Source of the DNA: Cordia subcordata | Lineage: Eukaryota > Streptophyta > Magnoliopsida > Boraginales > Cordiaceae | NCBI GenBank assembly: GCA_028554755.1 | Contig: JAPTOF010000006.1 | Span: forward strand, 15,127,001 to 15,191,000 | Direction of reading: 5' to 3' | DNA: 64,000 bases | Shown: positions 43,741 to 54,063 of the stretch, in pieces | Layout: each line of letters starts with the position of its first letter | Numbering within the stretch: position 1 is the first letter of the stretch | Notes under the pieces: generated by a model | The model's input: only the letters and a program-made list of their open reading frames with translations | Database searches by the model: none | What the model was told of the DNA's origin: nothing | Program-made: the position numbers and the translations under genes

Positions 43741-44064
43741 AATTTTTGACTTTTAGAAAACCAAGAGAAATTTGAGAAAATTGCAGATCCAGAATCACAA
43801 TAAGTAGATGAAGCTAATTATGGCTTTGAATCAATCAATTTGAACCAGATTTGGAAGATTTGATCAATTTCTATGGTGAGAAAACCCTAATTTCTCGCTT
43901 GAGGAGAGATTTGAAATCGCGACCTAGAGTCATGGATTGATATGGATGAATGAGTGTGCGCAGGATTGGGAAGATAGATTCGATACTGAATCAGTGAAGA
44001 TTCAAGCAATATGAAGTTGAATCTATGAAGATTCAAACTATTTTGTTGAAGAAAAAAAAATGGA

Positions 44065-44297
44065 TGAAGAAATCTAAAGAAAGAGAATTAGAATAAAAGT
44101 ATTTTCCATTGATTTCAGAAAAATTACAAGGACACCTATTTATAGATGTCTGTTACAGTAGGATTTAGTTATAATAGAAGCTTCTAGATACTAAAACTAA
44201 CTTGACAGCTATACAGCATAATCAACTTCTATTCTCTACAGTCTGTTCTTCTCCTATTAGTTCCAATATACTCTGTATTAGAACTGCAGTGCTAGCA
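44065..44297 (-). repeat. Copia-E 5' LTR (right)
   Basis: 233 bp, followed by the GTTAT duplication. To its left is the leader of Copia-E with several repeats of a GATTCAA-type heptamer (43975-44035). Confidence 0.88.
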
Positions 44298-44302
44298 GTT
44301 AT

Positions 44303-44638
44303 ATGATTCTCCGCAGTTTCTATTTGTGATGTTTAGCTGAAACTTATCCATTATCTTCTTTCTTTTTCCTTTTCTGGGTAAAACCAATGGCAGTTTGATC
44401 TGGGTCTTTGGGTTAGTCAACGGCAAGCAGCTTTGTATTACTGTTATTGTGCTAACAGCCCAAATGATGTACCCTTCACCAAATTTGTTCTTATGAGTCC
44501 ATGATTATAGTTTGTGGTGATGTTAATCACTATGGTTGTTTCTCGACCTACTTTCTTTCTGTCAGGAGGTTCTCATGAGGTGCCTATTACTTTAATGGGA
44601 ATTAATCAATTTCAGCTTCTCTCAATATTGTGTTTCTG
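44303..44638 (+). other. Sequence upstream of ARD copy
   Basis: About 335 bp between the Copia-E target site and the first recognisable ARD codons. It is T-rich, as in a plant 5' intron or UTR. No exon with a clear start codon could be placed. The first coding exon may have been lost, or it may lie beyond Copia-E. Confidence 0.4.
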
Positions 44639-46295
44639 CTGGATCCCAGGGAAGCAGTCATATGGGCTTGATACATGGATGACAGTGATGAAGATCCAAG
44701 ACTCCCCCATCATTGTAACCCCCTGGAGTTTATCTCCCTGGACACACTTGCTGGTATGCATCATTCTAACATATTGTTGTTCTCCCTTTTCTCATTCGTC
44801 CAAAATTCCAGCTGAATTTAATGTCCTTAATTTGTTGTGAGAAATAGAAAATTTTGACATGTTCGCTTGCAAATCTTTGCTTCTCCATTGTGCCCTTTGT
44901 CACTCCTATACTTTCAATTCTCAAACACCAATGACCATAACCCAAATGCAAAATATAAGAAAAAGAAAATTAAGGAAAAAGATCTGCCATGGCTGCTATT
45001 ACTTGCGTATTGCTCTTGACACTGTATCTGAACTTTCAGAGCTTGGTGTGCTTAGCTGGCGATTAGATGTTGATAAGTATGAAACAGATGAAAAGTTGAA
45101 GAAAATACGTGAAGCTCGCGGTTACTCTTACATGGTATGTGGGAATTGTAAAGATATTGGACAAACAAGTTGCATAAATTTTCTCCAAAAATTGGCAGAC
45201 GAACTATTTTTTCTGTGAAATATTTTCCTGTAAAGTGACCTGAGTTTTATTCTTCAGGACTTCTGTGAGGTTTGCCCAGAGAAGCTGCCCAATTATGAAG
45301 AGAAAATAAAAAGCTTTTTCGAAGAGCATCTTCATGCCGATGAAGAGATCCGCTATTGTTTTGCAGGAAGTGGTAAGCTATAAATGTTTGAATCCACTTC
45401 CTTTTCCTTACTGGATTATCTGCTTCCGTTGAGCTTTCTAATATATATCTTTACTTTCTGGTGAAGGCTATTTTGATGTGCGGGATCACAATGATGCTTG
45501 GATCCACATCTGGTTGAAAAAGGGGGGCAATGATTGTTCTGCCTGCTGGAATTTGTCACCGATTCGCTCTTGATTCAAACAACTATACTAAGGTACTCCT
45601 TAAACATAAGCAGGCACATGAGCTTGAAATGTTATGTCAATTCTTCCCTCTCTGTATGTGTGCGTGTTTCACTCATAAACTGCATAAACAAACATTCATA
45701 GTTGTAACAAAAATGATGAAAACTCTAAAGAGTCCGTGGGTTAAGATGCTAGATTGTAAGCAAACCCTTGATTCATCACTACTCCAGGTGAAAATTTTTT
45801 CTTTCTTATCTACATAAGTTGAAGCCAGGGAAAAAGAATTGGACGTGTTTTATTAATATGTTTTATTTTTGGTCTGAACCTATTGATTCTTTTATCTATA
45901 GTTTTATCACTACTCCAGGTGAAACATTTTATACTTGAAAAGTCATAGATGATTGGGTCAATTTCTTTGCAGATAGCTTCCTCTGACTTAAATTGCATGG
46001 TCAGTCTTTCTCCAGGCAATGCTGCTTTTTGTTGGCAATCCAGTTTGTACCCCATATAACCGCCCCCACGATCCTCTTCCTGCAAGGTGCGTGAGCTTTT
46101 ACATGCCTGTTACTAATTACCTCCTAGATTTCCTTATCTCCTTGCCCGCCCCCTCTCTCCTCCCCCCAACCTCCGCTTGCTTTAGGTAACTAACAACTTA
46201 AATACTTCGGGCCTTACTTTGTGTTCAGGAAGCAATATCTGGACAATTTCGGGAAGAAGAAAGCCGCAGGTCATACAATTGATGCGACAGCTTAG
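44639..46295 (+). pseudogene. ARD: Acireductone dioxygenase (ARD) pseudogene, introns retained
   Basis: Six exons with GT-AG introns encode an ARD, the metal-dependent dioxygenase of the methionine salvage cycle. Exons: about 44639-44753, 45040-45134, 45258-45372, 45467-45592, 46016-46086 and 46229-46295. Residues in order: [64 protein letters not shown] and TPYNRPHDPLPAR, ending HTIDATA. The metal ligands (His-X-His-X3-Glu and the later His of CHRF) are intact. Two lesions break it. A TGA at 44669-44671 replaces the Trp expected before YMDDS, and an extra base at 45521-45529 in an A/G homopolymer shifts exon 4 before MIVLPAG. Exon 5 also has Trp-to-Cys and Arg-to-Leu changes at conserved sites. 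Intron retention points to a DNA-level duplicate or decayed gene, not a retrocopy. A sequencing error could explain the shift but not the rest. Confidence 0.82.
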
Positions 46296-48600
46296 AAAAT
46301 CTTCCGAGTGAGAGAAACTCATAATCTGTTATGGCTTGAATAAAATAGCTATGGCTTTGTATTCAAGATGCTATTGTTAGTACAAGTACCACCACTGTTA
46401 TGGCTTTGTGGATGAATATAATTATTGTGGCTTGCTTGGCCTTGTCATATACCAATCATAGTGTGTATGTTACTGTATAGCCCCATTTTTTTGGTATAGA
46501 GTTTTAGGTTATGTCAATGTTGTGCCTATTTGAGTGATAATAGCACTTAATGCTTATATAAAGGTTGTCCTTTTTGCAGTATCTGGTCTTAATTATCTAT
46601 TTGTTGCATCAAGTCCACAGACCAGTCGAGTAGTTTCAGTCGTTATTTGGTACTTGTCGGCAATATTTATCCCGTAGTTTATTTAGCTCAGCTGTAAATC
46701 ACCGCATGTAGCAATTTTGTGGTGATAATTAGCCATTTATTGAATGCCATATTTGTTTGAGATTTGATATTCTTATTTATGAATTCTTATCCTCTAAAGG
46801 AGGATTGGTCGGGTGATGTTATTATATGACAATTTTGTCATCCAATAACACCTTTTTCTAGAAATTTGTATATTGAATGCAATTTTTCCTTTTTGGCAAA
46901 AGTGGATTATAAGAAAGGCCCGAAAGGGGAAAGAGGGGCATATAATAACACAATTTAGATTTTTTACTCACTCGAAAATTCTTATCATGACCTATCCGAT
47001 CAACCTAAAAATTCCAAACTGGGGGGGAGAGGAAGGGCGGTGGGGGGAGAAATTTTAATTTGCTTTAGTTTCATGAATATTTCCTAAAACGTAATAGAGG
47101 TCTAGATGATTGAAAGAGGCAAAGTTTAAAAAAAAAAAAAACCTTAAAAAGTAAGAAGCTTCAAATTGAAATTCTTCAGAAAAAGTTCTTCAAAAATTAT
47201 TTTTATATTTTGTCATAAATTATTTTTCTTTCTTTTTTCCTTCAAAAATATTATTTCACAATTTTAAAAGTTTAATGCTATCTTCAAAATAACTAAAAGT
47301 TCAACTGTTAAAATGCCAAGTAAAATAATTAATGGCTTCTATTGAATTGTACTTTTACTAAAGTTCTACTATTAAAATCTCTATAACTCAAAACTCTATT
47401 CATTAAAAATTCTACAGCTCAACCAATAAAATTGCACAACTAGGCTAAAGAGGGTTAAACTTGACGCTTTAGAGTTCCTTTTTACAAATAAAAAGAATTT
47501 TAGGGTGATTACATGTTTTATAGGGAAGGGTAAATATTTTATTCTAATTACTTAAACAATTCAATCTATTATATAAATGATCTTTTGAGTAAAGTATTGT
47601 CTAAGAATATAATCAACTTTCAAAAATATATTTTTAGAAATTTGTTGAATATGAAGTAAAAATTAGATTTATGGTAATTGTTTCTGTTTAGGTGAGTTTA
47701 AGAGGATTTTGCTAATGAGATATTCTTTTAAGAGCTAAATATTAACTTCCTTAGATTTATGGCAATGGGTTTTGTTTTGTCTTGACATAACTTTATCAGC
47801 TTGATATATATTTTCTAAAAATTTGTTGAGTATGAGATAAAAGTTTAGCTAATGCTTTCCTCTACTATACGTGCTAACATGGCTTGCGAATCACAAAAAA
47901 TTGTTAAAGTCAAACACCTCATAGACTTTTGCTATTAACGGTCAAGTGTCCTCTTTCTGAGAAGAATTTCTTGGTTTTCTTTGAGCTCAATATAAGATGG
48001 AAAAACATATAAAGCTTTAAGCTTTAATCCTGTTTTGAATTGGTGCTCCTTGTGTGTTTCCCTTCCCTTCTCAGTTTTCATTTGTATGAATGTAGATTCT
48101 CTATCTTTAAGTTTTTTGAACCATTAGTTTTATTATTTTTCAGGCTCTAATTTTTTATACATATGTTTTACAATCATGAGATTTCAGTTTTCTCTAGTTT
48201 CTATTATTTAGTTTCCTAACATAGATCTTTTCACATGTCCCTTGTATAATTTGGGGCCTTTCAATTGATGGATCTTTAACTAAAACAATTTAGATTCCCC
48301 TAAAATTTCTTAGTGCCCACAATATCCAAGAATTGTAGTATGTCTTAGTAATTTGAATCTCTTAACTTAATGTTTTTATTTAGGGGGGAGGAGGCCTTCT
48401 TTTATTACTATATAAAAGAAAAAGAGCTCACTGTCATTTTTCCTTTTTAATTTTCCCTTTTTTCTGATATTAGTTCTTTCAAGTATTTTTTAGATGAAAA
48501 TTTTACTTAGTCTTTCTCACTCAAAATTTGAATTAGTATGCTGCTTCATAGCCCTGTCATTAGCTTCTATTCATATGAGTATTGGTAATATTATGAATTA
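46296..48600. other. ARD 3' flank and AT-rich spacer
   Basis: A polyadenylation-like AATAAAA lies at about 46340, shortly after the ARD stop. The remaining 2.2 kb has poly-A/T tracts and a G-rich stretch (47020-47050) but no gene, LTR or RNA motif that I could support. Confidence 0.5.
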
Positions 48601-48614
48601 GACACCAAAGTGGT

Positions 48615-48730
48615 TGTAAACTTTGATCAAAATTTCATCTCTTGTAAATTGTGATATTTCCAATATCGTGATTGTAAACTTTAATCAAAATTTCATCTCT
48701 TGTAGATTGTGATATTTGCAATATCATGGA
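48615..48730. repeat. Tandem duplication, two 58-bp units
   Basis: A unit beginning TTGTAAACTTTGATCAAAAT and ending CCAATATCGTGA is repeated directly (48673 onward) with about five differences. Non-coding. Confidence 0.85.
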
Positions 48731-48841
48731 TTACACTTCTCAAAAAGAGTTAATCATGGGAAAGATTGACTACAGGTATAATGTGCAACTGCTGTTGTTT
48801 GTAAGTTACATGGATCAGCAATATTTGAAGTACATCATCAT

Positions 48842-49055
48842 GAATTTGTAGAGAATGTTCTGGGTTAGTTTTTGTTCTAGAAACTATACAATCCGATGAG
48901 CGGCCTTTACTGTGGTCCCTCTGTATGAATCTTCTAGATACAAATCGAGAATTTGTAGAGAATGTTCTAGGTGTGGTTTCTCTTCTCGAAACTGTACAAT
49001 CCGATAAAGTGGCATTTACTGTGGTCCCTCTGTATGAATCTTCTAAACACAAGTT
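48842..49055. repeat. Tandem duplication, two 107-bp units
   Basis: GAATTTGTAGAGAATGTTCT starts at 48842 and again at 48949. Both units share CTGTGGTCCCTCTGTATGAA near the end. The second copy can be read as an open frame leading into the TPR-like exon; the first has in-frame stops. The duplication lies at or near an exon, so it may be a duplicated exon piece. Confidence 0.85.
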
Positions 49056-49148
49056 GGCCGAAGAAGAATCCTCGCCATCTAAATATGGCAGCGTGTCTGA
49101 TAAAGCTCAAGCGCTATGATGATGCCATAGCACATTGTAGCATTGTTT
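49050..49148 (+). pseudogene. Orphan TPR-type exon fragment (FKBP-like immunophilin)
   Basis: The frame reads KKNPRHLNMAACLIKLKRYD followed by DAIAHCSIV. This is the second-helix/third-helix pattern of a tetratricopeptide repeat and closely resembles, from recall, the KNPCHLNIAACLIKLKRYDE segment of plant TPR immunophilins such as the FKBP42 type. A donor-like GTTTGT follows at the expected exon end. No FKBP domain, no further TPR exons and no start codon are found nearby, so this is a gene fragment or a captured exon. The specific family is uncertain. Confidence 0.6.
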
Positions 49149-49149
49149 G

Positions 49150-50200
49150 TATATATTTGCTAAAAAAATATTCCACAATCTTTCTTAGTCATCTATGGCT
49201 ACTCTTTTTTTTTTTCTTGTGTTGAATGATTATGTGCTTTCATTCACTTTTGGCTATCTCTTATAAACAAAAACTAGTATAGATTGGTGTGCATAATTTT
49301 GAATACTTTTTTTTTTTTTGTGTTGGTGCACATAATTCTAAATACTCTTTTTCTTTGTGTTGGATATCATTGGTATATATGAATAAGCAAATTAAGATGT
49401 ATTATTATTTCATTTGTATTTTTATTTTATCAAATTCTACTTATCAAACTATGATTTACATAATATTATATGATAATAGCATTGCGCAATAGTCATGGCT
49501 TGCATGACCCATTATAACTAGTAATGATAAAAGCTCAGGACCCCCACCGCCACAAGTCATCCGATTTTGGCAACTTTTTCCTTTTCTCTTTTCTCTTTTC
49601 TCTTTTTTTTTTGGTTTTGTTTTCTTGTGGACCCCACTCATTCATTCGTCCAAAATATGCTCTTCCTTCCGATTCACACGTCAGAAGACAATTTTCTATT
49701 TCTCTTCTTTCCAACTATGATTATCGTGGCCCTATTACCATTAATGAAAATTCCAACTTTTTCTCTAGTTCTGTTTAAAATCTTCTACTTCAGTTTTGAC
49801 TATCTTAAAGTAAAAATTAGCTCGATCCTCGAATACAAAAGTTGTAGATCTCGTCATGAGCTTCTCATTAACATCTTGAAATACCTATTTCTGAGATTTG
49901 AGGGAGAAGTTATGCCCAAAAAACTGAAATTGTTCAATTTCTCTAAATATCATCTTTTTATTCCACTTATAAATATAATAGAAAAATGACACTATTAGAT
50001 AGAATTTATTCAAAAATAAAATTCAATCATATTCAAAATGAGTTTAAGGTATAAAAATATAGAAAAAATTAATCTTATCAGCTATCAACACATCCTGGTA
50101 GGTTCGCGGAATCACCACCAACATCTCTTTCCATGCCCTCTAATCTCGACCTTTATGCAGACTCTCCTTTTATAACTCCTTCCTTGAAGGTATTATATAT
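49150..50200. other. AT-rich spacer with possible LTR-element debris
   Basis: Two poly-T tracts near 49205 and 49309. A stretch at 49835-49920 (TTGTAGATCTCGTCATGAGC and GGGAGAAGTTATGCC) resembles sequence often seen in decayed plant gypsy LTRs, from memory. The 140-codon frame at 49567-49989 has Phe/Leu-rich low complexity and no domain; I do not call it a gene. Confidence 0.4.
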
Positions 50201-50435
50201 GTTTATTTCAATAGGATAAGTATCTGAAAATAAGATTATAACAAACAAAACAACAAGCATCCTATGATAACTCAAACCAAACCATACTTTTTATCTTATA
50301 AAATATGAACACTTCATTATTATCTATTTTTTACAATTATAAATAAATATTTTATTACAAAAATCTTAACAAAACTCAAATTAACCATAATTTTTTATAT
50401 CAAAAGTATCTTAAAATAAACATATACCAAACAGG
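50200..50435. repeat. Possible MITE related to the one near 52750
   Basis: AATAAGATTATAACAAAC at about 50229 is shared with 52794-52811, and GGATAAGTAT with GGATAAAGTAT near 52734. The right part contains loosely complementary sequence (ATACCAAACAGG near 50430). Boundaries and target duplication were not resolved. Confidence 0.35.
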
Positions 50436-50721
50436 GCAAACATCATGTAATTGGGTAATAATTAAGAATTGTCAATGTCTCCATCGTCTTGTATACTTCA
50501 AAGAAAATTTTCTCGCCATCCATCCCTAATTTCGTTGGACGGCATTGGTGCAATTATCGATCCCTCGGGGGCCGCCAACTCAAAATTTCCGAAAGTCTAA
50601 TCCAACGTACAATCCTAAACAAATTAAAATATTACACATCACAGAGTTGAAAATCAATGGGAGAAAATAAGAGAGGAAAAGATCATCCAACCAATCTCTT
50701 AAAAGCCAAGTGGAAGACTAA
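50436..50721. other. Spacer, no gene seen
   Basis: About 285 bp, slightly less AT-rich around 50510-50600. No frame or domain recognised. The left part may be flanking sequence of the MITE-like repeat. Confidence 0.4.
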
Positions 50722-50947
50722 GGACTCGTTTAGATTGGTTTTCTTCAAAAGCACTTTTTTTTATAATTTTTAAAAAATAGTTGTTTTTTAGAAGTTAAAA
50801 ATTTTGACTTCTAAAAAAATTGTATTTGAGCTTTTTTTAGAATTTTAGCTTTTTTAAAAGTCAAATCAAATAGTTATTATAAATTTAATGTGACTTTTTT
50901 AAAAAAAAAATACTTTTTCCTTAAATAAAAACCAATCCAAACAGGCC
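50722..50947. mobile_element. Small MITE (Tourist/PIF-Harbinger-like)
   Basis: About 226 bp with imperfect terminal inverted repeats: GGACTCGTTTAGATTGGTTT at the left, and a right end whose complement reads GGCCTGTTTGGATTGGTTTT. It is flanked by TAA and TTA, the 3-bp target type of PIF/Harbinger elements. The interior is A/T-rich without frames. The family assignment rests on the GGSCTGTTTGG end and 3-bp targets. Confidence 0.55.
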
Positions 50948-52100
50948 TTAAAGTCTACTTAAATTGTATCTTCCAAGACACACAGTTGGAGGAGCTACTA
51001 ACACGCGGCAACTTCTTTACATTACTAATGAAAAAAGTATTAAATTTAAAATATTAATTTTTAATTCAATTGATACACATATGTACATACTAGTACGTAG
51101 CCCGTGCAATGTACGTGTTATAAATTAATATTATCAATTTATGTAGGTAATTTATTGTATGGATCAATTTTGAAATAGTTTAATTTAATTAATAGCTTGA
51201 TTATAATTAAGTATAAGATAAGGAGTGTTAAAGAAGGAAGTGGCATGAAATGTTTTGAATAGGAAAATTTTGTCCAAATGTAGAGAAAAAATTGTCAATT
51301 TAAAAAAAATTTGTTAATTACTAAAAATTTTCTCAAAAGGAAAAAAATTGTTGATTGAATCAAATTTGGAAAATCTAAATCTATGGAAATCTTTTCAAGG
51401 GGAAGCTTGTCTGTTATTATTTTAGAATATATTATTGAACATGTGACATGACAAAATACAGTGATTCGAAAATTTAAAGGGAAGTAAATTTCAGATTTTA
51501 GGGTTATTGTTTTAGTATATAGAATAGATAGATAAGTGCAACTAAAAATAAAATCTGCTCATTTATTTTTACTAAAAAGTAAAATGTGGAAAGAGTCATT
51601 TATAAATTTATAATGTGTCATCTATAAATTTAAAGTTGATTGTATATAAAAATTAATTTTAATAAAGTCTTAAATCACATACAATAAAGATAATTTATCA
51701 AATAGAAAGGAGGTCATCGGACCCAACCCCCTTTCCCTCTGTCCGTTGGAGCAATTTAGCCCAGTTTTGAATTGACTTTTTTCCAATAAATATTAAAATT
51801 TGTTTTAAAAAAAAATAAAAAATTTGGAGAAACTTAATTTATACTAAACTTTTCTCTAAAAACTAGAAATTTAGACTTCAAAATTTTAATTTCTTTTCAA
51901 AAAACATAGAAACACATTTGAAAAAGAAGAAAATCAATCTAATTTAACAGCCTTTTGGTACTTATAAACTGTAAATAGTAAAAAATATATAAAAAGATAC
52001 TTTTTTTTTAAAAAAAAATATACAAGTCATAAAATAAGTAGAACTAATAATGGTTAAGAGATATGGTCCTCATATTTAACAAGGTCATGTGTGGGACCCT
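50948..52100. other. AT-rich spacer
   Basis: No gene seen. The stretch 51085-51545 begins ACTAGTACGTAGCCCGTGCA and ends with TATAGAATAGATAGA-like sequence; I recall such ACTAGT...GCCCGTGCAATGCACG ends from a widespread plant repeat, but could not define the termini. Confidence 0.35.
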
Positions 52101-52109
52101 TGAGATGAC

Positions 52110-52117
52110 CATAAATA
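52110..52117 (+). promoter_or_regulatory. TATA-like box upstream of peptide gene
   Basis: CATAAATAG about 150 bp upstream of the ATG at 52264, with a pyrimidine/CA-rich candidate start region (CTGCAATTAAGCATCA) about 25-35 bp further on. Position and spacing are plausible for a plant promoter. This is an inference from sequence only. Confidence 0.45.
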
Positions 52118-52263
52118 GCAGTATCGGCCACTGCAATTAAGCATCAGTTTCCATTTCTTCCAGCCAAATGTTATTTTTTGATTTTAAGAAGTTCCATGTA
52201 TTTTCTCTACTAGTTAAACAGCTTGTAGCTTTAGCTCACTTGTATCTTTTTCTTTCAGTTTGC

Positions 52264-52497
52264 ATGGCTTCCAATAAAGATCTCCGGATGCTGGTGTTTG
52301 GTATACTTCTACTGTTGGCTCTACACCAGCACTTTGACTTGATAGCAGCTTCAAGGCCAACAAAATCGTATTCCCCCGCACCCCCAGTGTCATTTACACC
52401 TCAACGTCATTGCTGGAACGGGATTGGCACGTCTTCCGAGGAACCCTTCCACGGCGGTCATATAGTTGGATATCCACCTCCGCCGTGCCACGAGTGA
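52264..52497 (+). CDS. Predicted small secreted peptide precursor, unknown family
   Basis: 77 codons, MASNKDLRMLVF onward to ...GYPPPPCHE. Residues about 8-24 (RMLVFGILLLLALHQHF) form a hydrophobic core of a signal peptide, with likely cleavage after DLIAA or nearby. The mature part of about 45-50 residues has a Pro-rich segment (SYSPAPPVSFTPQR), two cysteines that could pair, and a C-terminal GGHIVGYPPPPC. I do not recognise the family; it fits no CLE, CEP, IDA, RALF or PSY motif I know. The ATG at 52264 (GCATGGC) is in good context and matches the signal peptide. An in-frame ATG at 52168 would add 32 residues. The coding part is more GC-rich than its surroundings, and no retroelement motif is nearby. 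Function in cell-cell signalling is inference. Confidence 0.55.
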   Translation: MASNKDLRMLVFGILLLLALHQHFDLIAASRPTKSYSPAPPVSFTPQRHCWNGIGTSSEEPFHGGHIVGYPPPPCHE

Positions 52498-52583
52498 ATC
52501 TAGATGGCATCCCATGTCCGCCGATCTGCCTATCTATTACTGTGTTTCAAATGATCTACTTATCTTATTGAAATAAATATATC

Positions 52584-52757
52584 TTATAAGATTTAATATA
52601 TCTTATCATATTCATATAATAAAAACTCAAAATAAATCATACTTTTATAATTGTAAAAAAAATAACATGAGAATGGATTGTTTATTTCTTATAAAATAAA
52701 AAAATATGATTTATTTTGAGTTTTCATAACATAGGATAAAGTATTTTAAATCTTATC
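52584..52757. mobile_element. Inverted-repeat MITE
   Basis: The left arm (52584-52656) is an imperfect reverse complement of the right arm (52685-52757). The best-matching core is ACTCAAAATAAATCATA against TATGATTTATTTTGAGT. Arms of about 70 bp surround a short loop. No frames. It lies just downstream of the peptide gene, within possible 3' sequence. Target duplications were not resolved. Confidence 0.7.
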
Positions 52758-52814
52758 AGACATATATGCATTTTAATATAATAATTATTTTAAAATAAGA
52801 TTATAACAAACAGA

Positions 52815-52848
<34 letters not shown>

Positions 52849-53492
52849 TGTTTGTAGTCGACAAGACTTACGTAATGCCCAAAATAAAAAATAAAAAAAA
52901 TCCAAATAAGAACTTGCTCACGGTCAGTGTTGCAAGTATGCATGACCCAAAAAAAAAAAAAAGAGTATCGTAAGTATGCAGGATGTATACGACAACTTCT
53001 CTTGCAATGGTAATATTGTCTACTTGGTATTTTGAGAATGACTGCTTTCAATGATGGGCTCTTACTTCAATTAAATATGTAATATTCTCAAATCTCGAAT
53101 TAAGATTAAAATATAGTATTAAAGTTTCTCTTAGTAGCTTTATGACTATGAACTTTTGAAATTAGAAGTGACTTGTGTTTTGTAATTTTTTCTTTTTCTT
53201 TTTCACTTTATTTTATGGAACTCGTTAATTATTATGTAATAATTTAAACTGTTGTAAAATAATGATTAATAAATTCTTTTTTCTTTTTTCTGCAATACTT
53301 ATTATTGTACTATTATTTTATTTTTTTCTTGATACTCTTATTCGGAGTTGATTATTTTGTACTTTTTTATATTTTTCTTTTTTCATTTCTTTATTTTATT
53401 ACATTGACCAATTATTTTGTCAACTTTAATTTATAATTTAATTGATGTTGTGATCTTTGTTCTCTTTTTTTTTTTAATTTTTGAAATTGGAT
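52758..53492. other. AT-rich spacer with (AT)n tract
   Basis: An (AT)n run lies at 52814-52842. The rest is AT-rich with no recognised gene. Confidence 0.5.
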
Positions 53493-54063
53493 TAAGAGTT
53501 AATTTCACAATAGGTCCCTATTATTTTCTCATTTTTTCAAATTGTCCCTATTATTTTCTCATTTTTTCAAATTGATCTCAATTGTTTAAAAAAAATTAAA
53601 TTAGTTCTCAATATTTTGTAAATATAATCAAATTAATCCCTATTATTTAGAAAGATTCATATTAGGCCTTAATGTTTCATAAAAGTAGTCAAACAAGTCC
53701 CTATTATTAGAAAAAAAAATCATATTAGTCCTCAATAACAAATTTACTCCAAATTAATCCCTATTTTAAGAAAAATGAATAAAAAAAATTTGACTAATTT
53801 GAATAAGTTTGTAAAAAATTAAAGACTAATATGAACTTTCTTTCAAACAATGGGGACTAGTTTTACTATCTTTGTAAAACATTCCGGACTAATATGAATA
53901 TTTCTAAATAATATGGATTAATTTGACTATATTTGCAAAACATCAAAGACTAATTTGAATATTTTTTGTGAAATATTAAGGACTAAATGAATATTTTAAT
54001 ATAATAGGGACTAATTTGAAAAAATGATGAAACAATGAGCAGTAACTGAGAAATTTACCCTTA
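53493..54063. mobile_element. Fold-back-like element with long imperfect inverted halves
   Basis: The ends TAAGAGTTAATTTC and (complement of the right end) TAAGGGTAAATTTC match at 12 of 14 positions. The left half repeats TCCCTATTATTT and TTAATCCCTATTATTT-type units; the right half holds their complements (GGGACTAATTTGAA). Units alternate roughly every 50-60 bp, so each half is internally repetitive. No transposase. A clear target duplication was not seen (TTA on both sides is possible). Confidence 0.6.

Larger units (their letters stand above)
39212..44297 (-). mobile_element. Copia-E: minus-strand Ty1/copia element
   Basis: LTRs at 39212-39461 (250 bp) and 44065-44297 (233 bp) share TGAARAAATCTAAAG...GCAGTGCTARCA. 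The duplication GTTAT lies at 39207-39211 and 44298-44302. On the minus strand the tract GAGGGGGGA precedes the left (3') LTR. The usual tRNA-Met primer site is not visible next to the 5' LTR; the minus strand reads TCCATTTTTTTTTC there. Full gag-protease-integrase-RT-RNase H order is present in 5.1 kb with relatively few lesions, so it is among the better preserved elements. Confidence 0.92.

Noticed and set aside
44514..44840. 108-codon frame across the start of the ARD copy
   Set aside because: It is in a different frame from the ARD exon and reads through the intron; the family residues are in the other frame.
49567..49989. 140-codon Phe/Leu-rich frame
   Set aside because: Low complexity, no signal of selection, and part of the sequence resembles decayed LTR debris.
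50090..50190. Short frame starting MPSNLDLYADSPF, considered as an exon
   Set aside because: Under 25 codons, no recognised family, no clear splice sites.
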